Positions 6,655-14,350 are shown, numbered from the stretch's first letter. The stretch is 21,569 bases of DNA from UMGS755 sp045590535 (GCA_045590535.1 JAZNRE010000033.1:1-21569); one strand, 5' to 3'. Notes: generated from the letters alone by a model not told the origin. Program-made: numbers and translations.

Positions 6655-7536
6655 ATGGCTGATTTGCTGCATCAATTTATTCGATATTTAGATAAAAACA
6701 AAAAACTCACAAAAAACACGCTGGATTCATATCGGCGGGACATAACCGCCTTTTTACAATATGCAGAAGAGGTGGGGATTGACCCTGTTTTTGCAGGGCG
6801 CAAGGCGCTGGAGCGCTACTTGCAAACAATGAAAAAGGCAGGGCGTGCCGCTGCCACCGTTTCAAGAAGTCTGGCAAGCTTAAAGGCTTTTTATGCCTAT
6901 TTGATTGCCCAGGGTGCCATTGAGGCAAATCCGGCCATGGGCATTAAAGCGCCCCGGATTGAAAAAAAGCTGCCCCAGGTGCTGACGCCGGAAGAAATTG
7001 AGCGCCTGCTGGAACAGCCTGCTAACACAGATTTAAAAGGATTTCGCGATAAAGCCATGCTGGAGCTTTTATATGCAACCGGCATGCGCGTGACGGAAAT
7101 GATTGAGCTGAGAAACTCGGATGTGAATTTAGACCTTGGTTTTATTCATTGCACCAGCGGCGGACGGGAACGAATTATCCCCATTGGCAAAATCTGCACA
7201 GAGGCTTTGACCGCTTATATACAAAAGGTGCGACCCATTTTGGTGAAAAACAGCCAGGAAGAAACGCTGTTTGTGAACATGCAGGGACAAAAAATGACCC
7301 GGCAGGGTTTTTGGAAGCTGTTAAAACAATATGCCGAAGAGGCGGGCATCAGCACACCCATCACACCTCACACCCTGCGCCATTCCTTTGCAGCGCATCT
7401 TTTGGAAAACGGGGCAGACCTGCATTCCATTCAGTCCATGCTGGGACATGCCGACATTGCCACAACCCAGATTTATGTTGAGCTTGTGAACAATAAACTG
7501 AAAGATGTGTATAAAAAAGCACATCCCAGGGCATAG
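6655..7536 (+). CDS. xerD: Site-specific tyrosine recombinase XerD
   Basis: A 293-aa recombinase that would act with XerC at the dif site to resolve chromosome dimers. An AGAAAGGA site precedes the ATG. The N-terminal SAM-like core-binding domain spans about residues 1-90 (NTLDSYRRDI, YLQTMKKAGRAAATVSR). The catalytic domain holds R145 in ATGMRVTEM, H239 and R242 in PHTLRHSFAAHLL, H265 in MLGHADIATTQ, and nucleophile Y274 in TQIYVEL. The beta-hairpin that normally carries the catalytic lysine (GKGxKER in typical XerD) reads CTSGGRERIIPI, one residue shorter and without a lysine. A phage integrase is unlikely given the length, the spoIIM neighbour and the otherwise canonical sequence. Confidence 0.93.
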   Translation: MADLLHQFIRYLDKNKKLTKNTLDSYRRDITAFLQYAEEVGIDPVFAGRKALERYLQTMKKAGRAAATVSRSLASLKAFYAYLIAQGAIEANPAMGIKAPRIEKKLPQVLTPEEIERLLEQPANTDLKGFRDKAMLELLYATGMRVTEMIELRNSDVNLDLGFIHCTSGGRERIIPIGKICTEALTAYIQKVRPILVKNSQEETLFVNMQGQKMTRQGFWKLLKQYAEEAGISTPITPHTLRHSFAAHLLENGADLHSIQSMLGHADIATTQIYVELVNNKLKDVYKKAHPRA

Positions 7537-7553
7537 ATAAAAAAGATTTTTAG

Positions 7554-7617
7554 AAAAAGACAGCTTTTTAAAAGGTGGCTCCGGCTGCGTTATGATGAAA
7601 AAGAGCTGTCTTTTTTT
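7554..7617. terminator. Bidirectional terminator between xerD and the XRE gene
   Basis: The arm at 7554-7565 pairs with 7604-7615 (12 bp, AAAAAGACAGCT with its complement), with T runs on both strands. The two genes converge here. One arm overlaps the last codons of the minus-strand regulator, whose stop is at 7590-7592. Confidence 0.7.
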
Positions 7618-7994
7618 GAGCGAAGAGAGGCTTCGATATAATGGAAATAGCGCATAACAGCCATGCGACCGTCCGCTGAAAGAAGCGAAAGATTAAGCTG
7701 CTTGCCGCAACCTTCTAAAACGGATTTTTGATTGACCAAACTCTGCATTTCACTATCGGACAAATTAAGGCGGCGCAGAGTGGTTTTGTTCATTAAATAA
7801 TCAGTCATGACATGAAAAACATCGGCAATTTTCACCAGCATGTCGTTATCAGGCTGGCGGTTGCCGGTTTCATAATTGGCAAGGCAACTGCGAGAGATGC
7901 CCAGCTCTTTTGCCAGACGCTCTTGCGATTTGCCGCTTTCTAAACGCAACATTTTTAATTTAAAAGAAAGAGAAGACTGTGAATCTTGATTCAT
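7590..7994 (-). CDS. XRE-family helix-turn-helix regulator
   Basis: A 134-aa protein. The ATG at 7994 is chosen because GGAGGG lies six bases upstream; a longer frame upstream has no support and would start before the promoter at 8035-8063. Residues 10-65 form a Cro/C1-type helix-turn-helix: LRLESGKSQERLAKELGISR, then SCLANYETGNRQPDNDMLVK and the DYLMN end of the domain. The C-terminal half (MQSLVNQKSVLEGCGKQLNL, then a RYFHYIEASLRSKK helix) is not a domain I know and may mediate dimerisation or signal sensing. The gene is divergent from the coiled-coil/zinc-ribbon gene, with only about 215 bases between starts, so it may control that gene and itself. No phage genes are nearby. Confidence 0.87.
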   Translation of the reverse strand: MNQDSQSSLSFKLKMLRLESGKSQERLAKELGISRSCLANYETGNRQPDNDMLVKIADVFHVMTDYLMNKTTLRRLNLSDSEMQSLVNQKSVLEGCGKQLNLSLLSADGRMAVMRYFHYIEASLRSKKDSSFSS

Positions 7995-8034
7995 AAGTGG
8001 CCCTCCAATCAAAAAAATTTGTACTCTTTGCTTT

Positions 8035-8063
8035 ATTATACAACAAAGTCCAAGAAAAATCAA
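8035..8063 (-). promoter_or_regulatory. Sigma-A promoter for the XRE regulator
   Basis: On the minus strand TTGATT (8063-8058), a 17-base spacer and TATAAT (8040-8035), ending 40 bases before the ATG. Confidence 0.82.
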
Positions 8064-8127
8064 GCTATTTTTCCAAAAAACAACATAAAAATACAATTAT
8101 ATTGGATTTTTATAGGTGCATTCTGCC

Positions 8128-8156
8128 TTGACGGATGCTTTTTGATGTGATACAAT
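8128..8156 (+). promoter_or_regulatory. Sigma-A promoter for the coiled-coil/zinc-ribbon gene
   Basis: TTGACG (8128-8133), a 17-base spacer and TACAAT (8151-8156). It lies back to back with the XRE promoter, about 65 bases apart. Confidence 0.8.
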
Positions 8157-8208
8157 ACAATTAGAAAAGGCCAAAAGGTGACAGAAATGTCAGAAAGGAG
8201 CAAACAGT

Positions 8209-8568
8209 ATGGAACGGTTTTTTTCAGAATTAAAAAGCAGAATGAATGTGGCTGTTAAAAAATCAGGAGAACTGGTGGAGCTTACAAAAATAAAGTTAGC
8301 CGTTGGTGACACAAAAAATGCCATTAAGCTAAATTATGAAAAATTGGGCGAGTTGGCCTATTTGGCGGCAAAAGGTGATGACATGTCCGGCGGCGAGGCC
8401 GAGGCGTTGGTTGTGAAAATTGATGAGCTGCGTGAGCTTTTGGCGCAGCAAGAGGCCAAGCTGGCCGAGCTGGCAAACAAAAAAATCTGTCCTCATTGTG
8501 AAAAGGTTTGCCAGGATGAAGCGGCTTTTTGCTCTGCTTGCGGCAATCCCTTTGGAAATGCAGAATAA
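8209..8568 (+). CDS. Small coiled-coil protein with C-terminal zinc ribbon
   Basis: A 119-aa protein with AGAAAGGAG ahead of the ATG. Residues 1-90 are predicted from sequence to be almost entirely helical, with heptad-like Leu/Ala/Glu patterns (LVVKIDELRELLAQQEAKLA) typical of a coiled coil. The C-terminus carries a CPHC and CSAC pair (residues about 94-113), a double-CxxC zinc-ribbon knuckle. There is no signal peptide or membrane segment. Proteins of this layout are common and uncharacterised in Clostridia; I cannot assign a function. Its position opposite an XRE regulator with facing promoters suggests a regulated pair. Confidence 0.8.
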   Translation: MERFFSELKSRMNVAVKKSGELVELTKIKLAVGDTKNAIKLNYEKLGELAYLAAKGDDMSGGEAEALVVKIDELRELLAQQEAKLAELANKKICPHCEKVCQDEAAFCSACGNPFGNAE

Positions 8569-8581
8569 CAAATGGAATGAA

Positions 8582-8614
8582 AAAACGGTGCAGCTTTAGG
8601 CTGCACCGTTTTAT
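8582..8614. terminator. Bidirectional hairpin terminator
   Basis: A 13-bp perfect stem (8582-8594 with 8600-8612) and five-base loop, with A and T tracts at the two ends, placed just after the zinc-ribbon gene and before the end of convergent citrate synthase. Confidence 0.8.
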
Positions 8615-8623
8615 TGTGTAAAG

Positions 8624-8659
8624 AAAACCACTCGTGCGAAGTGACACGGGTGGTTTTTT
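8624..8659. terminator. Second hairpin terminator between convergent genes
   Basis: A 13-bp stem with one G-T pair (8624-8636 with 8645-8657) followed by a T run on the plus strand; on the minus strand it lies 14 bases after the citrate synthase stop and is followed by TTTTCTTT. Confidence 0.75.
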
Positions 8660-8672
8660 GTAACCTTTTCTT

Positions 8673-10028
8673 TTAGCGTTCGCTAATGGGGATATATTCG
8701 TGGACTTTGGTAACGCTTTTATAAGCCGGACGAATAATTTTGCCGCCATAGAGCACTTCTTCCATTCGGTGTGCACACCAGCCGGCCATGCGGGCAATGG
8801 CAAACATGGGGGTGTACAGTTCCGGGGGAATGTGCAGCATTTTATACACAAAGCCGGAATATAAATCCACATTGGCACACATCACCTTAGAGCCACGCAT
8901 TCTTGCAAAAATCTGCGGGGTCAGCTCTTCAATGAGGCAATAAAGCCGGAATTCTTCTTCGTTACCTGTCAGCTGTGCCAGCTCCTGAGCCTTTTTCTTT
9001 AAAAGAACGGCTCGGGGGTCTGACAAAGTGTAAATGGCATGGCCCATGCCGTAGACTAAGCCGGAGTGGTCATAGGCCTCTTTTCGCAGGATTTTTTCAA
9101 TGTATTCAGCAACCTGGTCGGCATCATTGATGTTTTCGAGGTTATTTTTAAAGTCTTCAATCATGCCCATAACCTTTTCGTTGGCGCCGCCGTGACGAGG
9201 TCCTTTAAGCGAGCCCAGGGCTGCCGCAATGGCGGCATAGGTATCACTGCCGGAAGAGGACACCACACGGGTAGCAAAGGCAGAGTTATTACCGCCACCG
9301 TGTTCAGCGTGCAGAATCAGGGCTAAATCTAAAATTTCAGCCTCCAGGCGGGTGAACTGGTTATCGTCACGAATCATATATAAAAAGTTTTCAGCCGTTG
9401 AAAGTTTTTCCTGCGGATGATGGATATAAAGACTTTTGCCATCATAATAATGCAGCTTGGCCTGATACGCATAGGCCACCATGGTGGGAACACGGGCAAC
9501 CAGCAGCATGGACTGACGGATAAGGTTTGAAAGGCTGGTATCGTCAGCGGCATCATCATAAGAATAATTGGTTAAAACGGCACGGGTCAGCTTGTTCATA
9601 ATGTTGGGGCTGGGGCACCGCATAATAACATCTTCACGGAAATCATACGGTACGGGGCGCAGGGTGCTCAAAAGCTGATTAAAAGCATCCAGCTCTGCTT
9701 TGTTGGGCAACTTGCCAAACAAAATCAGATAGCAAACCTCTTCGTAGCCAAAGCGGTGCTCATGCTCACAGGAGGCAACAATGTCATAAACATCAATGCC
9801 ACGATACAAAAGGCGACCTTCATCAGCGACCTTTTCATCTTCAGACACAATGTAACCGTGAACATTACCAATGGCTGTGAGACCGGCCAAAACGCCGGTG
9901 CCATCGCTGTTTCGTAAGCCTCTTTTCACCTTATAGTTATTGTAAGACTCTGGTGCAATGTGCACATTTTCTAAAACCGTTGACTCAAAAGTCTCCAGTG
10001 CTTTTGTAAACATACTGTTGTTTTCCAC
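8673..10028 (-). CDS. gltA: Citrate synthase
   Basis: A 451-aa citrate (Si)-synthase-family enzyme condensing acetyl-CoA and oxaloacetate to citrate. The start is a GTG at 10028 with AGGTGG seven bases upstream and a consensus promoter behind it; an internal ATG at 10013 is the alternative. Catalytic motifs are visible: the histidine in LILHAEHGGGNNSAF, the second histidine in LVYGMGHAIYTLSDPRA, and the acid in CANVDLYSGFVYKML. GSLKGPRHGGANEKV is the usual CoA/oxaloacetate region. The N-terminal extension of about 40 residues is typical of the longer Clostridia citrate synthases. A 2-methylcitrate synthase is possible, but no propionate genes are near. It is monocistronic and diverges from aroA. 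Confidence 0.93.
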   Translation of the reverse strand: MENNSMFTKALETFESTVLENVHIAPESYNNYKVKRGLRNSDGTGVLAGLTAIGNVHGYIVSEDEKVADEGRLLYRGIDVYDIVASCEHEHRFGYEEVCYLILFGKLPNKAELDAFNQLLSTLRPVPYDFREDVIMRCPSPNIMNKLTRAVLTNYSYDDAADDTSLSNLIRQSMLLVARVPTMVAYAYQAKLHYYDGKSLYIHHPQEKLSTAENFLYMIRDDNQFTRLEAEILDLALILHAEHGGGNNSAFATRVVSSSGSDTYAAIAAALGSLKGPRHGGANEKVMGMIEDFKNNLENINDADQVAEYIEKILRKEAYDHSGLVYGMGHAIYTLSDPRAVLLKKKAQELAQLTGNEEEFRLYCLIEELTPQIFARMRGSKVMCANVDLYSGFVYKMLHIPPELYTPMFAIARMAGWCAHRMEEVLYGGKIIRPAYKSVTKVHEYIPISER

Positions 10029-10061
10029 AAGACCACCACCTATTATATGTAGTAAAATATA

Positions 10062-10090
10062 ATTGTAAACGAAAACGGCTGTAAAGTCAA
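10062..10090 (-). promoter_or_regulatory. Sigma-A promoter for citrate synthase
   Basis: On the minus strand TTGACT (10090-10085), a 17-base spacer and TACAAT (10067-10062), 34 bases ahead of the GTG start. Confidence 0.85.
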
Positions 10091-10140
10091 GGAAAAAAAT
10101 GAAATAATGTGGTTAAAATGCAGAAAAGTGGAAAAAATTC

Positions 10141-10169
10141 TTGCAAAAAACAAAGGGATGTGATACGAT
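10141..10169 (+). promoter_or_regulatory. Sigma-A promoter for aroA-aroK
   Basis: TTGCAA (10141-10146), a 17-base spacer and TACGAT (10164-10169). It leaves a leader of about 155 bases before aroA. Confidence 0.7.
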
Positions 10170-10254
10170 TAGCGTATGAAAACAAAGGGAATAAAAAGGA
10201 AAAACAAGGTGTTTATGCCTTTTAAGAGAAATTGGGTGCAATCTTGCGACAGAT

Positions 10255-10300
10255 GGCACAAAAGGCAGAGTGTCGGCACACTTTGTGCCTGATTCTCTGC
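10255..10300 (+). promoter_or_regulatory. Structured leader upstream of aroA
   Basis: An 8-bp stem (10255-10262 with 10282-10289) holds a smaller inner stem (10270-10273 with 10278-10281). A competing 6-bp pairing (10265-10270 with 10295-10300) would disrupt it. No T run follows, so it is not a simple terminator. I do not recognise a known riboswitch class; function is speculative. Confidence 0.35.
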
Positions 10301-10332
10301 TGTTATCATATTAGAGAAACAGAGGGTTTAAC

Positions 10333-11532
10333 ATGGAACAGATAATCACGCCCGGACGGCTTGCGGGCACCGTTTGCGTGCCACCTTCAAAAAGCCAGGC
10401 ACATCGGGCCGTTATGGCGGCGGCACTGGCCGGTGGCGGTTCGCAAATTGAAAACTTGGTTCTTTCACAAGATATTCGTGCCACCATGCAGGCCATGGCT
10501 TGCTTTGCAACCCTTTCTTTTGCCGATGGCGTGCTAAAGGCGGAGGAGACCAAAGTGCCCCAGGAAGAAGAGCTGACCTTTGACTGCAACGAATCGGGCT
10601 CTACCATTCGGTTTTTAATTCCCCTGGCGTTAACCTTGGGAAAAAAGGTGCATTTTACAGGTCGGGGTCGGTTGTTAGAGCGCCCCTTAGACCCCTATTT
10701 TGATATTTGCGATAAAGTTGGCATTACCTATGAGCGCACACCGGATCGGGTTTCATTCTGTGGCAAGCTTTGCGCCGGGGACTATGCACTGCCCGGCAAC
10801 ATAAGCTCCCAGTTTATCACCGGATTGCTCTATGCCCTGCCCCTTCTTGCCGGCGACAGCACCATTACCTTAACCACAGAAGCAGAGTCGGTGGGATACA
10901 TTGACATGACCTTGGATATTTTATCCCGCTTTCAAATTCAAATTGAGAGACGAGACAATCGACATTATTACATTCCCGGCGGACAGATTTATAAGCCCCA
11001 CTCCATGCGGGTGGAAGGGGATTATTCCCAAGCCGCTTTTTTCCTCTGTGCCAATGCTATGGGCAGTGGTGTGGAGGTGCAGGGGCTTTCAGAGGATTCA
11101 TGCCAGGGAGACAGAGCCATTCTTTCGGTTATCCGTCAGTTTGGTTCGCCGCTAAAGGCCATCGATTTGGATGTGAGTCAAATTCCGGACCTGGTGCCGG
11201 TTTTAGCTGTTTTGGCCACCCAGGCAGAAGGCACAACCCACCTAACCGGTGCGGCACGCCTGCGGATTAAAGAAAGTGACCGCCTGCAAACAACAAAGGA
11301 CATGCTTACCCGATTTGGTGCGCAGGTTATTGAAGGGGCCGACAGCCTGACCATTGTGGGTAAAACCCCTCTTTCAGGATGTGTTATTGATAGCCACAAC
11401 GACCACCGCATAGCCATGGCAGCAGCCATTGGGGCAACTGTTGCCTCGGGGGAAGTGACCATTTTGGGCAGCGAGTGTGTGGCAAAGTCTTACGGCAACT
11501 TTTGGCAGGACTATGAAGCCCTGAAAAAATAA
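10333..11532 (+). CDS. aroA: 3-phosphoshikimate 1-carboxyvinyltransferase (EPSP synthase)
   Basis: A 399-aa enzyme of the shikimate pathway that transfers enolpyruvyl from PEP to shikimate 3-phosphate. GAGGG precedes the ATG at 10333. Family motifs run in order: PPSKSQAHRAVMAAALA (residues 17-33), ESGSTIRFLIPLAL, GRGRLLERPLDPY, GNISSQFITGLLYALPLL, VEGDYSQAAFFL, the substrate/PEP loop RLRIKESDRLQTTKDML, and DSHNDHRIAMAAAIGAT near the C-terminus, with CVAKSYGNFW closing. It is somewhat shorter than the ~427-aa enterobacterial enzyme, as usual for clostridial forms. aroK follows 36 bases downstream on the same transcript. Confidence 0.96.
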   Translation: MEQIITPGRLAGTVCVPPSKSQAHRAVMAAALAGGGSQIENLVLSQDIRATMQAMACFATLSFADGVLKAEETKVPQEEELTFDCNESGSTIRFLIPLALTLGKKVHFTGRGRLLERPLDPYFDICDKVGITYERTPDRVSFCGKLCAGDYALPGNISSQFITGLLYALPLLAGDSTITLTTEAESVGYIDMTLDILSRFQIQIERRDNRHYYIPGGQIYKPHSMRVEGDYSQAAFFLCANAMGSGVEVQGLSEDSCQGDRAILSVIRQFGSPLKAIDLDVSQIPDLVPVLAVLATQAEGTTHLTGAARLRIKESDRLQTTKDMLTRFGAQVIEGADSLTIVGKTPLSGCVIDSHNDHRIAMAAAIGATVASGEVTILGSECVAKSYGNFWQDYEALKK

Positions 11533-11568
11533 AAGGTGCAGAGGGCAAAAGAAATGGAGAGATTTTTC

Positions 11569-12078
11569 ATGAAGCGTAACATTGTGTTGATTGGCTTATC
11601 CGGCTGTGGCAAAAGCACGGTGGGACGGACGCTGGCCAAAAATCTTCACAAAACCTTTGTGGATATGGATGAATATATTGAAAAAAAAGAAGGCATGCCC
11701 GTGAGCAAAATTTTTGAAGAAAAAGGGGAAGCCTACTTTCGGCGTTTGGAAACGGAAACGGCCGAGGCGCTGTCGACGGCGGAGGGCAAAATCATTGCCC
11801 CCGGTGGCGGTGTGGTGCTGGATGAACAAAACATGGCACATCTTGGGAAAAATGGTTTGATTGTGTTTTTAGACCGTTCCCCCGAAGCCATTTTAAAAAA
11901 GATTAACTTAAAAAAACGCCCGCTTTTGGCGCAAAACCAAAACCGGCTGTTTGAAATGGATAAAAAGCGTCGTCCTCTTTATGAAAAATATGCAGACCTT
12001 ACCGTCCCCGGAGCTCTTTCTGTGCCGGAAACGGCAGAGCGGCTAAAAGAGGCGCTGAAGGCTTATTTAAAAGAATAG
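11569..12078 (+). CDS. aroK: Shikimate kinase
   Basis: A 169-aa P-loop kinase that phosphorylates shikimate, two steps after dehydroquinate in the pathway and the step just before aroA. The ATG at 11569 is chosen because GGAGAG precedes it and the protein then opens MKRNIVLIGLSGCGKSTVGR at the family's normal N-terminus; an upstream in-frame start would add 11 unrelated residues. Walker A is GLSGCGKST (K15), DMDEYIE is the shikimate/Mg motif (D-x-D), and APGGGVV is the glycine-rich substrate loop. RRPLYEKYADL is the usual C-terminal block. It forms an operon with aroA and is followed by a strong terminator. Confidence 0.95.
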   Translation: MKRNIVLIGLSGCGKSTVGRTLAKNLHKTFVDMDEYIEKKEGMPVSKIFEEKGEAYFRRLETETAEALSTAEGKIIAPGGGVVLDEQNMAHLGKNGLIVFLDRSPEAILKKINLKKRPLLAQNQNRLFEMDKKRRPLYEKYADLTVPGALSVPETAERLKEALKAYLKE

Positions 12079-12082
12079 AAGA

Positions 12083-12104
12083 AGGGGCGCCGGCGCCCCT
12101 TTTT
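12083..12104 (+). terminator. Rho-independent terminator after aroK
   Basis: GC-rich 7-bp stem (12083-12089 with 12094-12100) followed by TTTT. Confidence 0.88.
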
Positions 12105-12131
12105 GCTTTTGGGGCGTGAACCCTTTTCGTC

Positions 12132-12168
12132 TGTTCATATAATATGCTGCCTTTTCATAGTTTAGTAA
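12132..12168 (+). promoter_or_regulatory. Candidate promoter for spmA-spmB (sigma-E-like or sigma-A)
   Basis: TTCATATA (12134-12141) and CATAGTTT (12156-12163) resemble, with mismatches, the -35 and -10 of sporulation sigma-E promoters at 14-base spacing. TATAAT at 12138-12143 could alternatively be a sigma-A -10 with a poor -35. The sporulation reading follows from the known sigma-E control of spmAB in Bacillus and is an inference. Confidence 0.35.
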
Positions 12169-12181
12169 AGAGGTGGCAATT

Positions 12182-12769
12182 ATGATGAACTATATCTGGA
12201 GTGGCATGATTATGGTGTCGGTTTTGTTCGCTTTTTTGGGCGGTCGCACCGAGATTGTGGCACAAAGCGCTTTAGAGGGCGCAGAAAATGCGGTGAAAAT
12301 GGCCTTTTCCCTTTTGGGCATGATGTGTTTTTGGTCCGGGATGCTGGAAGTGGCGAAACGGGCGGGATTAACAGAGAAGCTGGCAAGGCTCATCCGTCCC
12401 CTGACAAAGCTGCTTTTCCCCCGGTTGCCGGCAGGGAGCCCGGCGGTTACGGCCATGGTTATGAACATGACGGCCAATTTTTTGGGCCTTTCCAATGCGG
12501 CAACGCCTTTGGGGCTGGCTGCCATGGCAGAGCTTGAAAAAATAAATCCCCATCCGGGTTGTGCCACTGATGAAATGTGCATGTTTGTTGTGATTAACAC
12601 GGCTTCCATCAGCCTTTTGCCCACAACGGTGATTGCCTTGCGGGCGGCAGCCGGTTCAACGGCACCCTTTGCCATTGTGGTGCCGGTTTGGATTTGCTCT
12701 TTAGTGGCTGTCACGGTGGGCGTGGTGGCGGCCAAGCTCATGGCACGCAGGGAAAGGGGGCGGCGATAG
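12182..12769 (+). CDS. spmA: Spore maturation protein A
   Basis: A 195-aa polytopic membrane protein of the nucleoside-recognition (Gate) domain group. The ATG at 12182 is chosen because AGAGGTGG ends five bases upstream; the adjacent ATG at 12185 is equally possible. Recognisable blocks include NAVKMAFSLLGMMCFWSGML, the KLLFPRLPAGSPAVTAMVMN segment and ANFLGLSNAATPLGLAAMAE, which is highly typical of SpmA. FVVINTASISLLPTTVIALR follows. In Bacillus, spmA and spmB are needed for proper spore core dehydration. It lies one base before spmB. Confidence 0.93.
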   Translation: MMNYIWSGMIMVSVLFAFLGGRTEIVAQSALEGAENAVKMAFSLLGMMCFWSGMLEVAKRAGLTEKLARLIRPLTKLLFPRLPAGSPAVTAMVMNMTANFLGLSNAATPLGLAAMAELEKINPHPGCATDEMCMFVVINTASISLLPTTVIALRAAAGSTAPFAIVVPVWICSLVAVTVGVVAAKLMARRERGRR

Positions 12770-12770
12770 G

Positions 12771-13292
12771 TTGCTTTCGGTTCTTTCTGCGGCGGTTATG
12801 CCGGCGGTCATTTTGATTATTTTAGGGTTTGGACTTTATCGGCGCGTTGATGTTTTTAATGCCTTTTTGGCGGGGGCACAATCGGGGCTTAAAACCTTGT
12901 TTGGCATTTTGCCGGCACTGGTGGGGCTGATTGTGGCCATCACCATGTTTCGAACTTCCGGGGCGCTTGCCTGGATAACGGGGCTTTTGTCACCCCTTAC
13001 CACTCTTTTGCACATTCCGCCGGAGATTATGCCTCTTGCCCTGTTGCGGCCGGTTTCGGGCAGTGGAGCCCTTGCTATTGTCAACGATTTGCTCGCCTCC
13101 GCCGGTCCTGATTCTTTGGTGGGGCGCATTGCTTCGGTGGTTATGGGGTCAACCGAGACCACTTTTTATACCCTGGCGGTGTATTACGGTGCGGCGCACA
13201 TCCACAAAACCCGGCACACCGTACCGGCGGCTTTGCTTGCCGACCTGACAGGGCTTTTGGCTGGGGTGTATATTTGTTTATTCTTTTTTTAA
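12771..13292 (+). CDS. spmB: Spore maturation protein B
   Basis: A 173-aa membrane protein, partner of SpmA. The start is a TTG at 12771, one base after the spmA stop, with a purine-rich GGAAAGGGGG upstream; translation is probably coupled to spmA. Motifs include GFGLYRRVDVFNAFLAGAQS, the TLFGILPALVGLIVAITMFR membrane segment, the PLALLRPVSGSGALAI block and VMGSTETTFYTLAVYYGAAH, all typical of SpmB. No terminator is obvious before the next gene, which begins 43 bases downstream. Confidence 0.93.
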   Translation: MLSVLSAAVMPAVILIILGFGLYRRVDVFNAFLAGAQSGLKTLFGILPALVGLIVAITMFRTSGALAWITGLLSPLTTLLHIPPEIMPLALLRPVSGSGALAIVNDLLASAGPDSLVGRIASVVMGSTETTFYTLAVYYGAAHIHKTRHTVPAALLADLTGLLAGVYICLFFF

Positions 13293-13335
13293 AATAAAGA
13301 AAACAATGTTTAACAAAGACAGGGAGAGAATTTTT

Positions 13336-13851
13336 ATGAGTCAATTTTATGAAATTACACCGGAGCAGATTGAAAAAAATCCCTTTACCATGATTGGTAA
13401 AGAGTGGATGCTCATTGGCGCGGAAAAGGAAGGCAAGGTGAATGCCATGACAGCCTCCTGGGGCGGTGTGGGCGTTTTGTGGAACAAAAATGTGAGCTTT
13501 TGCTTTATTCGTCCCCAGCGGTACACCCGGGAGTTTGTTGATGCGGCAGATCGGTTTTCACTCAGCTTTTTTTCGGAAGAGTACCGCAAAACCCTGACCC
13601 ATTTTGGTCGTGTTAGCGGGCGGGATGAGGATAAAATTAAAACATGTGGCTTGACCGTGGCTCACGCTGAAGGGGCACCCTATTTTGAAGAGGGCAATCT
13701 AGTTTTAATCTGCAAAAAACTCTATGCAGGCAAGATTGAACCGGACAGCATTCTTTTGCCCGAAATTGATGAAACGGCCTATCCCGAAAAGGATTATCAC
13801 GAGGTTTATATCGGCGAAATCGTTAAGGTTTTAATGAAGGTTGAGGATTAA
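13336..13851 (+). CDS. Flavin reductase-like FMN-binding protein
   Basis: A 171-aa protein of the FMN-binding split-barrel flavin reductase family. The ATG at 13336 is chosen because GGGAGAG lies just upstream and the protein opens MSQFYEITPEQIEKNPFTMI at the family start; an earlier in-frame start has no support. Blocks include VNAMTASWGGVGVLWNKNVS, the FIRPQRYTREFVDAADRFSL segment and LTHFGRVSGRDEDKIKTCGL. Such proteins reduce flavin with NAD(P)H or bind FMN for an unknown redox role. It may be co-transcribed with spmAB, but no functional link to sporulation is evident. Confidence 0.87.
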   Translation: MSQFYEITPEQIEKNPFTMIGKEWMLIGAEKEGKVNAMTASWGGVGVLWNKNVSFCFIRPQRYTREFVDAADRFSLSFFSEEYRKTLTHFGRVSGRDEDKIKTCGLTVAHAEGAPYFEEGNLVLICKKLYAGKIEPDSILLPEIDETAYPEKDYHEVYIGEIVKVLMKVED

Positions 13852-13867
13852 ATCATCGAAAGGCTTT

Positions 13868-13907
13868 AAAAAGCATCCCTCTATGGCGACATATGGGGTG
13901 CTTTTTT
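13868..13907 (+). terminator. Terminator after the flavin reductase gene
   Basis: A 12-bp stem (13868-13879 with 13895-13906, one T-G pair) with a 15-base loop and a T run. Confidence 0.8.
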
Positions 13908-13977
13908 GTGTAACGAAAACGATGCATCGCAGAGTTCAAAAAAGAGTCATCAAAGAACAAAGCCTCCTTTACAATGT

Positions 13978-14350
13978 CCTCTTTTGCCTCCCTTGCCTAA
14001 AGGGAGGGGGACCACCGAAGGTGGTGGAGGGATTCTCTCGGGGACTGTTTGTGGTGGCCGAGCCGGATGCGATATTAAACAGGGGGGCTGTTACCTCTTT
14101 CGGTTTTGTATGCCCTGTCGGGCAGGCCTACTTTTGTGCGACAAAAGTAGAAAAAACATGGGGGAATTTCGATTCTCCCTCATACCCCCACAAAACGACA
14201 CAGGAGCTACGCCCCTGGACCCCTTCACATAGAAAAACAGTCTACATAACCCGTTTATGGGAGGCAAGTAGCGACTCTATGACTGGCTAGCCAATCGAAA
14301 ACACGAATGCAGCGCAACCGGTAGCATTAGGACTTTGCCTGAAAATGAAA
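13978..14350 (+). repeat. Composite structured repeat, copy A
   Basis: Non-coding element sharing its layout with 19221-19556. Module 1 (about 13985-14035) has two hairpins, the second CCACC-GAA-GGTGG. A variable spacer follows. Module 2 (14089-14345) is about 85% identical by eye to 19296-19555. It includes a perfect 10-bp hairpin ACTTTTGT...ACAAAAGT, a G-run/C-run hairpin starting CATGGGGGA, and a segment around CAGGAGCTACGCCCCTGGAC. The reading frame is not kept between copies because of indels, so it is not a gene. It could be a MITE-like element or a structured RNA. Confidence 0.75.

Noticed and set aside
10176..10292. 38-codon frame in the aroA leader (MKTKGIKRKNKVF...) that could be a leader peptide
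   Set aside because: The ATG is at or next to the predicted transcription start, so no ribosome site is possible, and there is no run of regulatory codons beyond two Trp.
13841..14290. 149-codon open frame across composite repeat copy A, and similar frames in copy B (19317-19526, 19282-19503)
   Set aside because: The reading frame is broken by indels between the two copies, while hairpins are kept, and there is no ribosome site. The frames are by-products of the repeat.
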